Below the pieces are notes generated by a model, which was not told where the DNA came from, made no database searches, and saw only the letters and a program-made list of their open reading frames with translations. From JALZHR01 sp036389695 (GTDB lineage Bacteria; Acidobacteriota; Blastocatellia; Pyrinomonadales; Pyrinomonadaceae): a stretch of 10,011 nucleotides of DNA. Shown here piece by piece: positions 1 through 9,700 of the stretch. The stretch's first letter is position 1, and the number at the start of each line of letters is the position of its first letter. The stretch lies in assembly GCA_036389695.1 (NCBI GenBank), contig DASVWG010000551.1:1-10011 (forward strand). The letters run 5' to 3'. The position numbers and the translations under genes are program-made.

Positions 1-478
1 AAAAATTAATTTCGTCCTCGCTTTGAAAAGCGCTTCTGGGAATATAAAATCCGCTGGAGTAGCCGAGAATAATAAATTCGGCGGATTCTTCGTAAAACGT
101 CACCGATTCCCAGGCGATGTGACTGAAATTTTTCCCGTGTATAAAATCAAAGCCGTCGGCGTCGGCTTTGAAAACTAACCGGACGCGTTTACCGTTGATG
201 GCGTTGAAGTCGCGCGCCTCGCGCAGATTCTGTTGATAACTCGTATAATAAATATACGAGAGAATGGCGACGATTATCCCGACGACCAGCGAGAAAAAAA
301 CAAATTCGCGCGCCGATTGGCGATAATAAAACATCGCCAGCAGTCCGATAAAAATTATTGTTCCCCAGAATGCCAATGTTTGAGGTAAGTTTTTGCGCGC
401 CGCGTGAAACCATGCGCGGCGATTAAAATCCGCGTCCAGTTCAAACTCAATTTCCAGCATCGCTTCCTCGTCCGGCAT
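1..478 (-). CDS. YcxB-like membrane protein, 3' end cut by window edge
   Basis: This reading frame starts with ATG at 478 and stays open for 159 codons to the left edge, so the C-terminus is missing. The protein begins MPDEEAMLEIEFEL, has two hydrophobic segments at about residues 34-51 and 60-80, and then a soluble part (about 96-159) with 'GKRVRLVF', 'HIAWESVTFYEE' and 'GFYIPRSAF'. That order of two membrane helices followed by a small domain ending in a 'fiPkraF' strand is typical of the YcxB-like family (PF14317), whose function is unknown. Because the family usually ends soon after the 'IPxxAF' strand, probably only a short tail is lost. The start lies 3 bases after the stop of the upstream lipoprotein gene with no clear ribosome site of its own, which suggests translational coupling in one operon. 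A second Met at codon 7 is a possible alternative start. The family call is from recalled motifs, not a search. Confidence 0.78.
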   Translation of the reverse strand, partial: MPDEEAMLEIEFELDADFNRRAWFHAARKNLPQTLAFWGTIIFIGLLAMFYYRQSAREFVFFSLVVGIIVAILSYIYYTSYQQNLREARDFNAINGKRVRLVFKADADGFDFIHGKNFSHIAWESVTFYEESAEFIILGYSSGFYIPRSAFQSEDEINF

Positions 479-481
479 AAA

Positions 482-1678
482 TTACTGCACGACAATCTGC
501 CCTTTATACATATTCATCCCGCAGGCGAACGTGAAAGTTTTTTCGGCGTCGGTCGGAATATCGACCAGGACGACTTCGCCGACGGGCAATTTCTTTTTAA
601 TATTCAAATCTTTAAAGACAATTTCGTTAGCGCAGTTTTCCGTATCGGCGCGGTAAAACGCAAGCTTTAAAGGCATCCCTTTTTTAAAAGTAATCTCTTC
701 GGGCGTAAAACCGTCTTTCGTCACCGTAATCTTAATCGCGCCTTCGGGAATTTTTACTTCTTCCAGAGGCTTTTCTTCCGCGCCCGCTTTGACCTCGACG
801 ACAAACGGCACGGCGGTCACTTTCCCGTTGCGCTGAAACTCCGCCCAGATTTTATAAATTCCGGCTTTCGGAAAAGAAACGCGCGCCGAAACGGAATTTG
901 CCGCCGCGCTCGACAATTTTTCATCGTGTTTCGGCGAAGAATTCGCGTCGTGCTGATGCTCGCCGTCTTTCACATTATCCAGCGACACCGGATGCGCGTG
1001 AACAAACTCGTTCAAATCTTTATTCACGACCACAAAATGCGCCGTCTCGCCGAGATATTTCTGCAAATCCGTCACCGGCTGATTCGTCCGCGCGTCAAAG
1101 ACGCTGTAAGTGAGCGTAATCTCTCTATTCGCCACGAAATCGCCGTCCGGCTTCATCGAAACTTTCAAATCCTCGACGGTTCTCTCAAACTTCGCGTCCG
1201 TTTTCAAAGCTTCCTTCGCCCGCTCGCTGCCCGCGATTGTCAAATCGAAAATTCTGACCATCTGCCGGTCTTTCGCCGGCGTCAAATCGGCATAAAGCTT
1301 AAATTTCCCGCCGTTTTTAAACGCGAACGAAGCTTTATATGAACCGTCCGCCTGCGCTTCCGGATGCAGATGATAAAATTCCGCCAAATCTTCCGAAACG
1401 ACAATCAGGTGCATCGGTTTTTCATGCACAATCTGCAAATCTTTAACGACGCCGCCTTGAGAATTTCTGACCGTAAAGCTCAAATCGACCTGTTCTTCCG
1501 CCTTCGGCTGTTCGGGCGCGGCTTTAAACTCGACGACGTATTCATCGGCGCTCATATCTATCTGGTTCGGCTTCGTATTCTGCCCGTGATTCGCGTGATT
1601 CGCTTCGTTGACCGCCGTCTCGCAGCCCGTTAAAAACAAAGCGCAAGTCAAAAATGTGATAAATAAAAACTTTTTCAT
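482..1678 (-). CDS. Metal-binding lipoprotein with C-terminal cupredoxin-like domain
   Basis: A 398-residue exported lipoprotein. The N-terminus has Lys-Lys, a hydrophobic stretch and the lipobox LTGC with Cys19 as the lipidated residue; a His/Asn-rich linker follows (24-36). Two related domains come next. 'PMHLIVVSEDLAEFYHLHP' (88-106) and 'AHFVVVNKDLNEFVHAHP' (213-230) are clear internal copies, each ending in a HxHP motif. Between the second copy and its last strands lies a His-rich insert (about 240-252). Residues 305-398 resemble the Cupredoxin_1 family (PF13473), with Cys349 and a terminal CGMNM (386-390), the usual ligand region for copper in that family. The likely role is binding or buffering copper or another metal at the cell envelope; this is inference. 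AGGAAA at 1688-1683 is a good ribosome site 4-9 bases upstream of ATG. The gene is followed at 3 bases by the YcxB-like gene, so the two are probably co-transcribed. No metal efflux or oxidase gene is visible beside it to confirm the substrate. Confidence 0.82.
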   Translation of the reverse strand: MKKFLFITFLTCALFLTGCETAVNEANHANHGQNTKPNQIDMSADEYVVEFKAAPEQPKAEEQVDLSFTVRNSQGGVVKDLQIVHEKPMHLIVVSEDLAEFYHLHPEAQADGSYKASFAFKNGGKFKLYADLTPAKDRQMVRIFDLTIAGSERAKEALKTDAKFERTVEDLKVSMKPDGDFVANREITLTYSVFDARTNQPVTDLQKYLGETAHFVVVNKDLNEFVHAHPVSLDNVKDGEHQHDANSSPKHDEKLSSAAANSVSARVSFPKAGIYKIWAEFQRNGKVTAVPFVVEVKAGAEEKPLEEVKIPEGAIKITVTKDGFTPEEITFKKGMPLKLAFYRADTENCANEIVFKDLNIKKKLPVGEVVLVDIPTDAEKTFTFACGMNMYKGQIVVQ

Positions 1679-1696
1679 CTCGTTTCCTGTCCGGTT

Positions 1697-1724
1697 AAAT
1701 TAGAGTTAGTTAAAAGAATGACAA
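1697..1724 (-). promoter_or_regulatory. Possible proximal promoter of the lipoprotein operon
   Basis: TTGTCA (1724-1719), a 16-base spacer and TAATTT (1702-1697) read towards the lipoprotein gene. The predicted start site near 1690 would leave a leader of only about 12 bases, barely including the ribosome site AGGAAA at 1688-1683. The hexamers are good but the very short leader and AT-rich context make this a weak call. If real, it would let the operon bypass the upstream terminator at 1771-1810. Confidence 0.33.
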
Positions 1725-1770
1725 AAATAAATTTTCGCAGTTTGCATCGTCAAAGACAAATTCCGCCGCG

Positions 1771-1810
1771 CAAAAGAAAAAGCGACGTTGTGCCCAACTA
1801 CAACGCCGCT
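1771..1810 (-). terminator. Intrinsic terminator upstream of the lipoprotein operon
   Basis: Read on the minus strand, AGCGGCGTTGT (1810-1800) pairs with ACAACGTCGCT (1791-1781) in an 11-position stem with one C/A mismatch and an 8-base loop. It is followed at once by TTTTCTTTTG. This is a good Rho-independent terminator in one direction only; on the plus strand no T-run follows. It lies 214 bases beyond the stop of the 2024-4180 gene and 93 bases before the lipoprotein start. It could end the repeat-protein transcript, end a small RNA, or act as an attenuator for the lipoprotein operon. Confidence 0.75.
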
Positions 1811-1852
1811 TAATCATTCCACAAGGAGAAACAAAATACCTAACAGATAGAC
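1772..1852 (-). ncRNA. Candidate small RNA or attenuated leader of about 80 nt
   Basis: The strong promoter at 1887-1859 predicts a transcript start near 1852 on the minus strand, and the terminator at 1810-1771 would end it after about 80 nt. The unterminated form would run on into the lipoprotein gene as a leader of about 174 nt. The RNA has an unstructured U-rich 5' half and the terminator hairpin as its 3' half. A short UUGUG (about 1826-1822) upstream could pair with CACAA inside the 3' arm of the hairpin, a possible but weak antiterminator of 5 bp. I do not recognise a known riboswitch or small RNA family. The call rests only on promoter and terminator placement. Confidence 0.38.
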
Positions 1853-2023
1853 ACCGATAAATTAAACAAAAATCGGGTAAATGTCAAGAAAAATTTAGCC
1901 GTGCGTTTTACAATCGGCGACTTTCCGGCGAGAAGCCGAAAATCCGACCGCCGGGGAAGCCGCCAAGCCAGCGCTCGCCGCCTGAATTGCCCGCGTCAAA
2001 GAAATTTTAAAGAGAGATAATTT
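1811..2023 (-). other. Non-coding stretch downstream of the 2024-4180 gene
   Basis: Together with 1679-1810 this makes a 345-base gap without a convincing gene. Apart from the promoter described separately, it holds a GC-rich patch (about 1905-2000) with a 6-bp inverted repeat, CCGGCG at 1925-1930 and CGCCGG at 1949-1954, separated by 18 bases. No T-run follows it on either strand, so it is not a standard intrinsic terminator, although it may lie in the 3' untranslated region of the repeat-protein gene. No open frame with a start and ribosome site is seen here. Confidence 0.5.
1859..1887 (-). promoter_or_regulatory. Strong sigma-70-type promoter facing the lipoprotein operon
   Basis: On the minus strand, a perfect TTGACA (1887-1882), a 17-base spacer and TAATTT (1864-1859) give a near-consensus housekeeping promoter, with transcription predicted to start near 1852. 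It is the best -35 element in the window. It reads towards the terminator at 1810-1771 and then the lipoprotein gene. Confidence 0.65.
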
Positions 2024-4180
2024 TTAAGGTAAAAAAGCCGCCGGAACGGGAAAATCATTTGCCGCGCCAAACTGAACGCCGCGAAATCCCGCCGAAGATT
2101 GCAGCAGATACCAGATGCCCTCGCGGTAAACCGCAATATCCGCCTTTCCGTCATTGTCATAATCTGCCGGAACGGGTTTGTCCGAGCTGATGCCGAACTG
2201 CGTCGCCGTAAAGCCGAGATTCGAGCGCAGCAGATACCAAGTGCCGTCCGCCGGACGATAAACCGCCAAATCCGTTTTTCCGTCGCCGTCGTAATCTGCC
2301 GTCACGGGTTTATCGGAAGCGATGCCGAACTGCACGCCGAAAAATCCTTCGCGGCTGCGCAACAGATACCACGTGCCGTCCCTGTAAACCGCTAAATCAT
2401 TTTTTCCGTCCGCGTCGAAATCTCCGAGCACGGGTTTGTCCGAAGCGATGCCGAATTGTTCGGCGCGAAAAGAATCGTCCGCGCTGTTTAAGATATACCA
2501 GTTTCCCTGCCGGTAAACGGCTAAATCCGCGCCCCCGTCGCCGTCGTAATCCGCCGCGACGGGTTTGTCTCCGGCTTGCCCGAAATGAACGGCGACAAAT
2601 TGATTGTCGGAGCTGTTTATCCGGTACCAATCGCCGTCGCGGAAAACGGCAACGTCCGTTTTGCCGTCGCCGTCGAAATCAGCCGCCGCCGGTTTATCGG
2701 AATCGACGCCGAATTGCAGACCGCTGCTTTCGTTGTTTGAGCTGCCGAGCCAATACCATTCGGCGGCGGAATTGGGACGAAAGATGGAAACGTCTGCATT
2801 GCGGTCGCCGTCGAAATCGAAATCGCGCGTGCCGTTTGCCAGATAGCGAGCCGTTCTGAAACTTGAATTAACACTGCTTTGGCGAAGAGAAATGCTTGTC
2901 AGAATTTTGCCGTCCGGCTGTAGAATTATATCGCCGTGAGATGCGGGTGAAGGCGTGCGCGCGATGCCGCCGATGCCGAAAGTGCGGTCGAGCGAGCCGT
3001 CCGCATTATATCTGACGAGTATCGGGAAGATATCCGGAGTACTGGCGGCGTAATAGTGCGAAGCGCCGGAGACAACGATTTTGCCGTTGGCTTGCAGCAC
3101 GCCGCCGCTTGGAGTGTCGGAACGATTCGAGACGGCTGTGATGACTTTTCCGCCGGTTCCGAAAGACGAGTCGGGCGAACCGTCGGAATTAAAGCGCAGA
3201 ATGGCGAAGTCTCTAAGATTGCTGTTGGCGAAGATTGAACTGACGGCGACGATTTTGCCGTCCGGCTGAGCTAAAACTTCAATGGCTTCGCTTAGATTCT
3301 CGTTTGCTCTGATAATTCTGCCGTTATTGCCGAAGCTCGTGTCGATTGTGGCGTCCGCGTTGTAGCGCGTCAGGCTTAAGCCGTTACCCGTACTGCTGTT
3401 CGTGCGCCCGCCGACGATTATTTTACCGTCCGCCTGCAAAGCGACCGAATATCCTAAGGTGTCTCCTGGAACAACCTGTGTCTGTCCGTTGTTAAAAGCG
3501 GCATCAAGAGTGTTGCCCGCGAATCTGAATAAAAGCGATTTATACGGAACGTTTCCTTTGATGGCTGAGCCGGTATATCCGGCAACCACGAATTTGTCGT
3601 CCGGCTGCACCTTGACTGCTTCAGCCGAAGCGATAAAACCGCCCTCGCCATAAATAAATTTGCCGTTATCGTGAAAAGTCGTGTCGAGCGAGCCATTGGC
3701 ATTGTAGCGAAAAACAATCAGACTTTGGCGCGCAAACGGTGTAACAGTATCAGGCACGCGAACCCAGCCGACGGCGATTATTTTGCCGTCCGCGAGAACG
3801 GCGACATCGTTAAGATTGGAATCGGACGAGTTACTGACAAAAGGCGGAGTAATGACGTTTCCGCCATTTCCAAAACTGGTATCAACCGAGCCGTCAGGCA
3901 AATAGCGGACGAGCGTAAAACTGTAGAAACCCGGCGGAGAACGAACGATGCCGCCCACGATAATTTTACCGTCAGGCTGCAGCGCTATACACGTCGAGGC
4001 ACCATCAGGGTTTAATCCGGGCGCAGGGGAAATGCCGTTCTGCCCGAAAGACGCGTCGAGGTCGCCCGCCGCCGCAAAAGCCGGAAGATTAAAAAGCAAA
4101 ATCAAAATCGTGAAAGCCGCCAAAGCCGAAACGGTTTTGCGCCAAGAGCACGAAAATTTTAGCCGAAATCGTGAAAGCAT
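2024..4180 (-). CDS. Secreted delta-60 repeat / VCBS repeat protein (7 + 6 modules)
   Basis: A 718-residue exported protein. Residues 1-36 form a signal peptide: basic start, hydrophobic 'AFTILILLF', cleavage likely after AFA. Residues 40-454 hold seven delta-60 repeats (TIGR02608 / PF17164 type), each with a DxSFG-like turn, a 'LQPDGKIIVGG' strand and an 'xRYNADG' strand, about 59 residues apart. Residues 455-718 hold six VCBS/FG-GAP modules of 42-46 residues, each opening with a calcium-loop motif such as DFDGDGKTD or DYDNDGKAD and ending 'QFGxxxDKPVxA'. The chain ends with a half module, AAFLP. Both halves are expected to be beta-propellers; the calcium role is known for FG-GAP loops, the ligand here is unknown. 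No sortase, PEP-CTERM, type IX or membrane anchor is visible, so it is probably released or non-covalently held. GAGGAG at 4194-4189 lies 8 bases before the ATG. It is a clear paralogue of the gene at 6751-9888. Confidence 0.9.
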   Translation of the reverse strand: MLSRFRLKFSCSWRKTVSALAAFTILILLFNLPAFAAAGDLDASFGQNGISPAPGLNPDGASTCIALQPDGKIIVGGIVRSPPGFYSFTLVRYLPDGSVDTSFGNGGNVITPPFVSNSSDSNLNDVAVLADGKIIAVGWVRVPDTVTPFARQSLIVFRYNANGSLDTTFHDNGKFIYGEGGFIASAEAVKVQPDDKFVVAGYTGSAIKGNVPYKSLLFRFAGNTLDAAFNNGQTQVVPGDTLGYSVALQADGKIIVGGRTNSSTGNGLSLTRYNADATIDTSFGNNGRIIRANENLSEAIEVLAQPDGKIVAVSSIFANSNLRDFAILRFNSDGSPDSSFGTGGKVITAVSNRSDTPSGGVLQANGKIVVSGASHYYAASTPDIFPILVRYNADGSLDRTFGIGGIARTPSPASHGDIILQPDGKILTSISLRQSSVNSSFRTARYLANGTRDFDFDGDRNADVSIFRPNSAAEWYWLGSSNNESSGLQFGVDSDKPAAADFDGDGKTDVAVFRDGDWYRINSSDNQFVAVHFGQAGDKPVAADYDGDGGADLAVYRQGNWYILNSADDSFRAEQFGIASDKPVLGDFDADGKNDLAVYRDGTWYLLRSREGFFGVQFGIASDKPVTADYDGDGKTDLAVYRPADGTWYLLRSNLGFTATQFGISSDKPVPADYDNDGKADIAVYREGIWYLLQSSAGFRGVQFGAANDFPVPAAFLP
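2027..2818 (-). repeat. Six tandem VCBS/FG-GAP modules (coding)
   Basis: Six units of 42-46 codons begin with DFDGDRNAD, DFDGDGKTD, DYDGDGGAD, DFDADGKND, DYDGDGKTD and DYDNDGKAD. Each is followed by an 'AVxR' strand, a 'WYxL' or 'WYRI' strand and a 'QFG' strand. Unit 1 is the most diverged and has a longer second strand. The DNA of the units is also similar, with the calcium-loop codons recurring about every 130 bases. Confidence 0.88.
2822..4063 (-). repeat. Seven tandem delta-60 repeats (coding)
   Basis: The seven turns are LDASFG, VDTSFG, LDTTFH, LDAAFN, IDTSFG, PDSSFG and LDRTFG, each followed by a 'Q(P/A)DGKI' strand. An eighth turn, RDFDF at residues 452-456, merges into the first calcium loop. 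Spacing averages about 59 residues, as the family name implies. Confidence 0.85.
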
Positions 4181-4188
4181 CGGGTTTT

Positions 4189-4272
4189 CTCCTCACCGAA
4201 ATTAAAGAAAAGGGCTGGGCAAATTGAAACGGAAAGCGGGTTGATTATATTTCACTTCGCAATTGATAGCAA
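4189..4272 (-). promoter_or_regulatory. Promoter and ribosome site of the 718-residue repeat protein
   Basis: On the minus strand, TTGCTA (4272-4267), a 17-base spacer and a perfect TATAAT (4249-4244) predict a start near 4237 and a leader of about 57 bases. GAGGAG (4194-4189) is the ribosome site. The promoter lies after the terminator at 4355-4325, so this gene is transcribed separately from the EF-G-like gene. Confidence 0.68.
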
Positions 4273-4324
4273 TGAAATTTGCTGTAGGGAAGTCGCGCTT
4301 AAAAGCAAAACTATTTATTAGAAT

Positions 4325-4355
4325 AAAAAAAGGACGGTTTTCGCGCCGTCCTTTT
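4325..4355 (-). terminator. Intrinsic terminator of the EF-G-like gene
   Basis: AAAAGGACGG (4328-4337) and CCGTCCTTTT (4346-4355) form a perfect 10-bp stem with an 8-base loop. On the minus strand the stem runs into TTTTTTTATTC. It sits 26 bases past the stop of the EF-G-like gene. A shorter T-run on the plus strand gives it some bidirectional character, but no plus-strand gene ends here. Confidence 0.9.
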
Positions 4356-4380
4356 AATTTGATAATCAAGCGATAAACGT

Positions 4381-6486
<2,106 letters not shown>

Positions 6487-6658
6487 TTTCGGCAAAATCT
6501 CCTTTCAAATTGAAAATTTTAATCGCCAAAGTCGAAAGTCCAAAAACTTAGACAAGCATAAAAGGATTGGAAAATTTTGGAATGACTTCAGGTAAGAATT
6601 TAATTTAAACGAAATATCGACGAGATACAAGGGCTTTCATTTTGCGACGGTAAATTTA

Positions 6659-6687
6659 TTTACACATTTGCTCTTTCATAATATACT
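6659..6687 (+). promoter_or_regulatory. Promoter of the 1045-residue repeat protein
   Basis: TTTACA (6659-6664), a 17-base spacer and TATACT (6682-6687) give a good sigma-70-type promoter with a predicted start near 6694. The leader of about 57 bases is the same length as that predicted for the paralogue at 2024-4180. Confidence 0.62.
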
Positions 6688-6738
6688 TATCAGCGTTATA
6701 AAAATATAAAAATCCACGAGCTCACCAAATCCGACAAC

Positions 6739-6743
6739 AGGAG
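6739..6743 (+). promoter_or_regulatory. Ribosome binding site deciding the start at 6751
   Basis: AGGAG lies 7 bases before the ATG at 6751. The signal peptide begins right there, so this start is well supported. Confidence 0.75.
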
Positions 6744-6750
6744 AAAAGAT

Positions 6751-9700
6751 ATGCCAGCGTTCCCGAAAACGTTTTTCCGAAACTATTTTTCAATCGTCGT
6801 GACGATTGTTTTAATGCTTTTACTGAGCCAGACGGCAGTCCGCGCGGCGGGCGAGATTGACCCGACTTTTAACGGCGGCGCATTCACGCAGCCGGGCGGC
6901 TCTCTTTCTCCTGATGCATCGAACAATATAATTTTGCTGCTGCCTGACGGGAAATTTCTGGTCGGCGGAAAGTTTGAGGCGGTTAACGGCGTCTATCGCA
7001 ACGGTTTGGTTCGTTTAAATTCCGACGGGACGGTTGACGCTTCGTTTTACGCGCCGGCGCTTCAGGGCTTGATTACCGGCGTCGGCTTGCAGTCGAACGG
7101 AAAATTGGTCATCGCCGGCGAATTTTCGCTCGACGGTTCGGCGACTACTTCGATACGTTTAGCCCGTCTGAACGCCGACGGCTCGGTTGATACGACCTTC
7201 ACAAACCTTGTCGTTCAGGTAAATATCACCGGAACCATCAATGACGTCGACATCCGCCCGGACGACAAGATTTTAATCGGCGGCAGCTTTTCCTACAGCG
7301 CCGCCGCCGGAAGCAGAGTCAACCTGACGCGTCTGAACGCGAACGGCACGGACGACAGCACTTTTAGTTTATACAACACGCCCGCGTCGCCGGTTTTCGA
7401 CATAGCTATCCAGCCCGACGGCAAAATACTGGGCTTCAATACGCCTAACGCCGGTAACGAGAGATTTTTCAGGCGTTTAAACGAAGACGGCTCGTCGGAC
7501 GCTTCTTTTAATGTTCTGGTCAACGACGCGATTACCGCCGTCAAGATTCTGGCGGACGGCAAAATTCTCATCGGCGGAAGATTCACCAACGTCAATAATA
7601 CGCCGCGCCGGGCGATTGCCCGTCTGAACCCGAACGGAACGCTCGACGATACTTTCGCCAGTCCGCTTTTTAGCCAGGACCCGATAGTCATTAATGACAT
7701 CGAAATCGGAAGCGACGGGATGATTTTAATCGGCGGCGCTATCTTCCCCAACAACAACTTTAATTCAAGCAGTATTTTGTACAGGCTGAACAATAACGGA
7801 GGCATCGAGCCGTCGCTGAATTTCAACGGCGTGATACCGACAAACGGAACCTACACCTCGATTAATGACCTCGTGCCCTTGCCGAACGGGCAAATTATTA
7901 TCGGCGGAGAGATGCGAAGGCTCATCACTCGCGGCGCGGCGTTAAATCGTCTGAACGCGAACGGCTCGGTCGACGGCTCTTTCGTTTCACTATTCGGAAA
8001 CAGGGCTTTAATCGAGGACGTGGTCGTGCAGCCCAACGGCGGAATTATTATCGGCGGCGTTTTCGGCGCGATAAACAATCACGTGCGTCCGAGCATCGCG
8101 CGGTTCAACCCGGACGGCAGCGCGGACACGACGTTCAACCCGCCGATAACCGGCGCGGGTCAAGACGCCATTGTTCACGCAGTGGCGGTGCAGCCCGACA
8201 ACAAGGTTCTGGTCGGCGGGCAATTTTTCGGAATGCTCGTGCGGCTGAACGTGGATGGCACGCGCGACACATCATTCGCCACGAATACGCTTCATACCTC
8301 AGGACCGGTCTGGGACATCGCCGTTCAGCCGGACGGAAAGATTATCGGCGCCGGTCAATTGGTGGAAGCCAGCGCGACGGACGCGCCGCGCTACGTGATG
8401 AGATTCAACCAGAACGGGACGATAGACCAAAACTTCCTAATACCGGCGTTCACCTCAGGGTCACAAGTCAGAAAAGCCATCGTGCAGCCGGACGGGAAAA
8501 TCCTGATTGGCGGCTTGTTCAACAGCATCGGCGGCATGACGCGCAACAACATCGCGCGATTGAACGCGAACGGAAGTCTCGACACGTCGTTCAATCCGCT
8601 GGGCGGCGCGAACAGTATCGTCCTCGACATGGGCTTGCAGGCTGACGGAAAAGTCGTCATCGTCGGACAGTTTTCGCTCGTCAACGGCGAAAACAGACCG
8701 TTTATCGCGAGACTTAACTCAGACGGCTCGTTGGACGCAGCATTTAACGCGAATGCGAATTCGCCTGTGAACGCAGTTAAAATTCAGGCGGACGGAAAAA
8801 TTCTGGTCGGCGGCGTGTTTACCAGCATTGGCGGCGTGTTGCGAAACAGAATCGCGCGTCTGAATCCGAACGGAACAACCGATCCAACCTTTAATGTCGG
8901 AACCGGAGCGGACAGCAGCGTCAATTCGATTGCGCTGGACGCGAGCGGAAGAGTTTTAATCGCCGGCGCTTTTGTGAGATACAACAATACGCCGCGAGTA
9001 AGCATCGCGCGCTTGCTGAATACCACCGTACCGCGTGCCGTTCCGTTTGATTACGACGGCGACGGTAAATCCGACCTTTCGGTCTTTCGTCCCGCGACCG
9101 GTTTCTGGTATATCGCCCGACCGACGGGCGTGCCTTCGCAGAATTTCGATTCCGTCCAGTTTGGCGTCAATGGCGATGTGCCGGTTCCGGCTGATTACGA
9201 CGGCGACGGCAAAACCGACGTCGCCGTCTGGCGTCCTTCGGATGGCACCTGGTATTTAATGCAGTCGACGGCAGGATTCCGCGCCGCTCAATTCGGAGCC
9301 AGCGGCGATATTCCCGTGCCCGGAGATTTCGACGGCGACGGCAAAGCTAATCTGGCTGTTTTCCGTCCTTCGACCGGTTCGTGGTATATCGCTCGCGCAA
9401 CGGGAACCCCGAATCAGAATTTTGATTCGGTTCCATTTGGCGCAAACGGCGATAAACCGATTGCCGGAGCCGATTTCGACGGCGACGGAAAAGCTGATGT
9501 TGCTGTCTTCCGTCCGACAGATGGAAACTGGTATCGCATCAACAGCTCGACCAATCAGTTCGTCGGCATTCATTTCGGAATCTCTGAAGACAAGCCTGTC
9601 GCGGCAGATTACGACGGCGACGGGAAGACCGACCTTGCTGTGTGGCGACCGAGTGACGGCGTGTGGTATCGCATCAATAGCGGAGCCGATACTTTCACCG

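Larger units (their letters stand above)
6487..6750. other. Divergent intergenic region between EF-G-like and repeat-protein genes
   Basis: This AT-rich 264-base gap separates two divergent genes. The EF-G-like gene has a ribosome site AAAGGAG at 6505-6499. Its promoter is unclear: TTGGAC (6543-6538), a 16-base spacer and TAAAAT (6521-6516) is the best candidate, but it matches poorly at -35 and would leave almost no leader. A second possible -10, TATGCT (around 6562-6557), has no good -35. The plus-strand promoter is listed separately. No small gene or RNA is evident. Confidence 0.5.

Noticed and set aside
189..413. A 74-codon minus-strand frame near the left edge
   Set aside because: It overlaps the YcxB-like frame, which has membrane segments, family motifs and a coupled start; this one is an out-of-frame shadow.
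926..1342. A 138-codon plus-strand frame opposite the lipoprotein gene
   Set aside because: Arg/His-rich composition typical of an antisense shadow; the opposite strand encodes a well-supported lipoprotein.
1710..1817. A 35-codon minus-strand frame starting MIKRRCSWAQ within the leader region
   Set aside because: It has no ribosome site at a proper distance, runs straight through the terminator hairpin and T-run, and its composition simply reflects that sequence. A leader peptide cannot be excluded but is not supported.
1820..1880. AAGGAG-like site on the plus strand at about 1823-1828 suggesting a small plus-strand gene
   Set aside because: No ATG, GTG or TTG at a suitable distance opens a frame of useful length; stops follow quickly.
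1925..1954. CCGGCG/CGCCGG inverted repeat as a terminator for the 2024-4180 gene
   Set aside because: Only 6 bp with an 18-base loop and no T-run on either strand.
7293..7826. A 177-codon minus-strand frame inside the large repeat-protein gene
   Set aside because: It mirrors the delta-60 repeats in antisense ('LPSARILTAVI', 'ILPSGWIAM') and has no independent evidence of coding.
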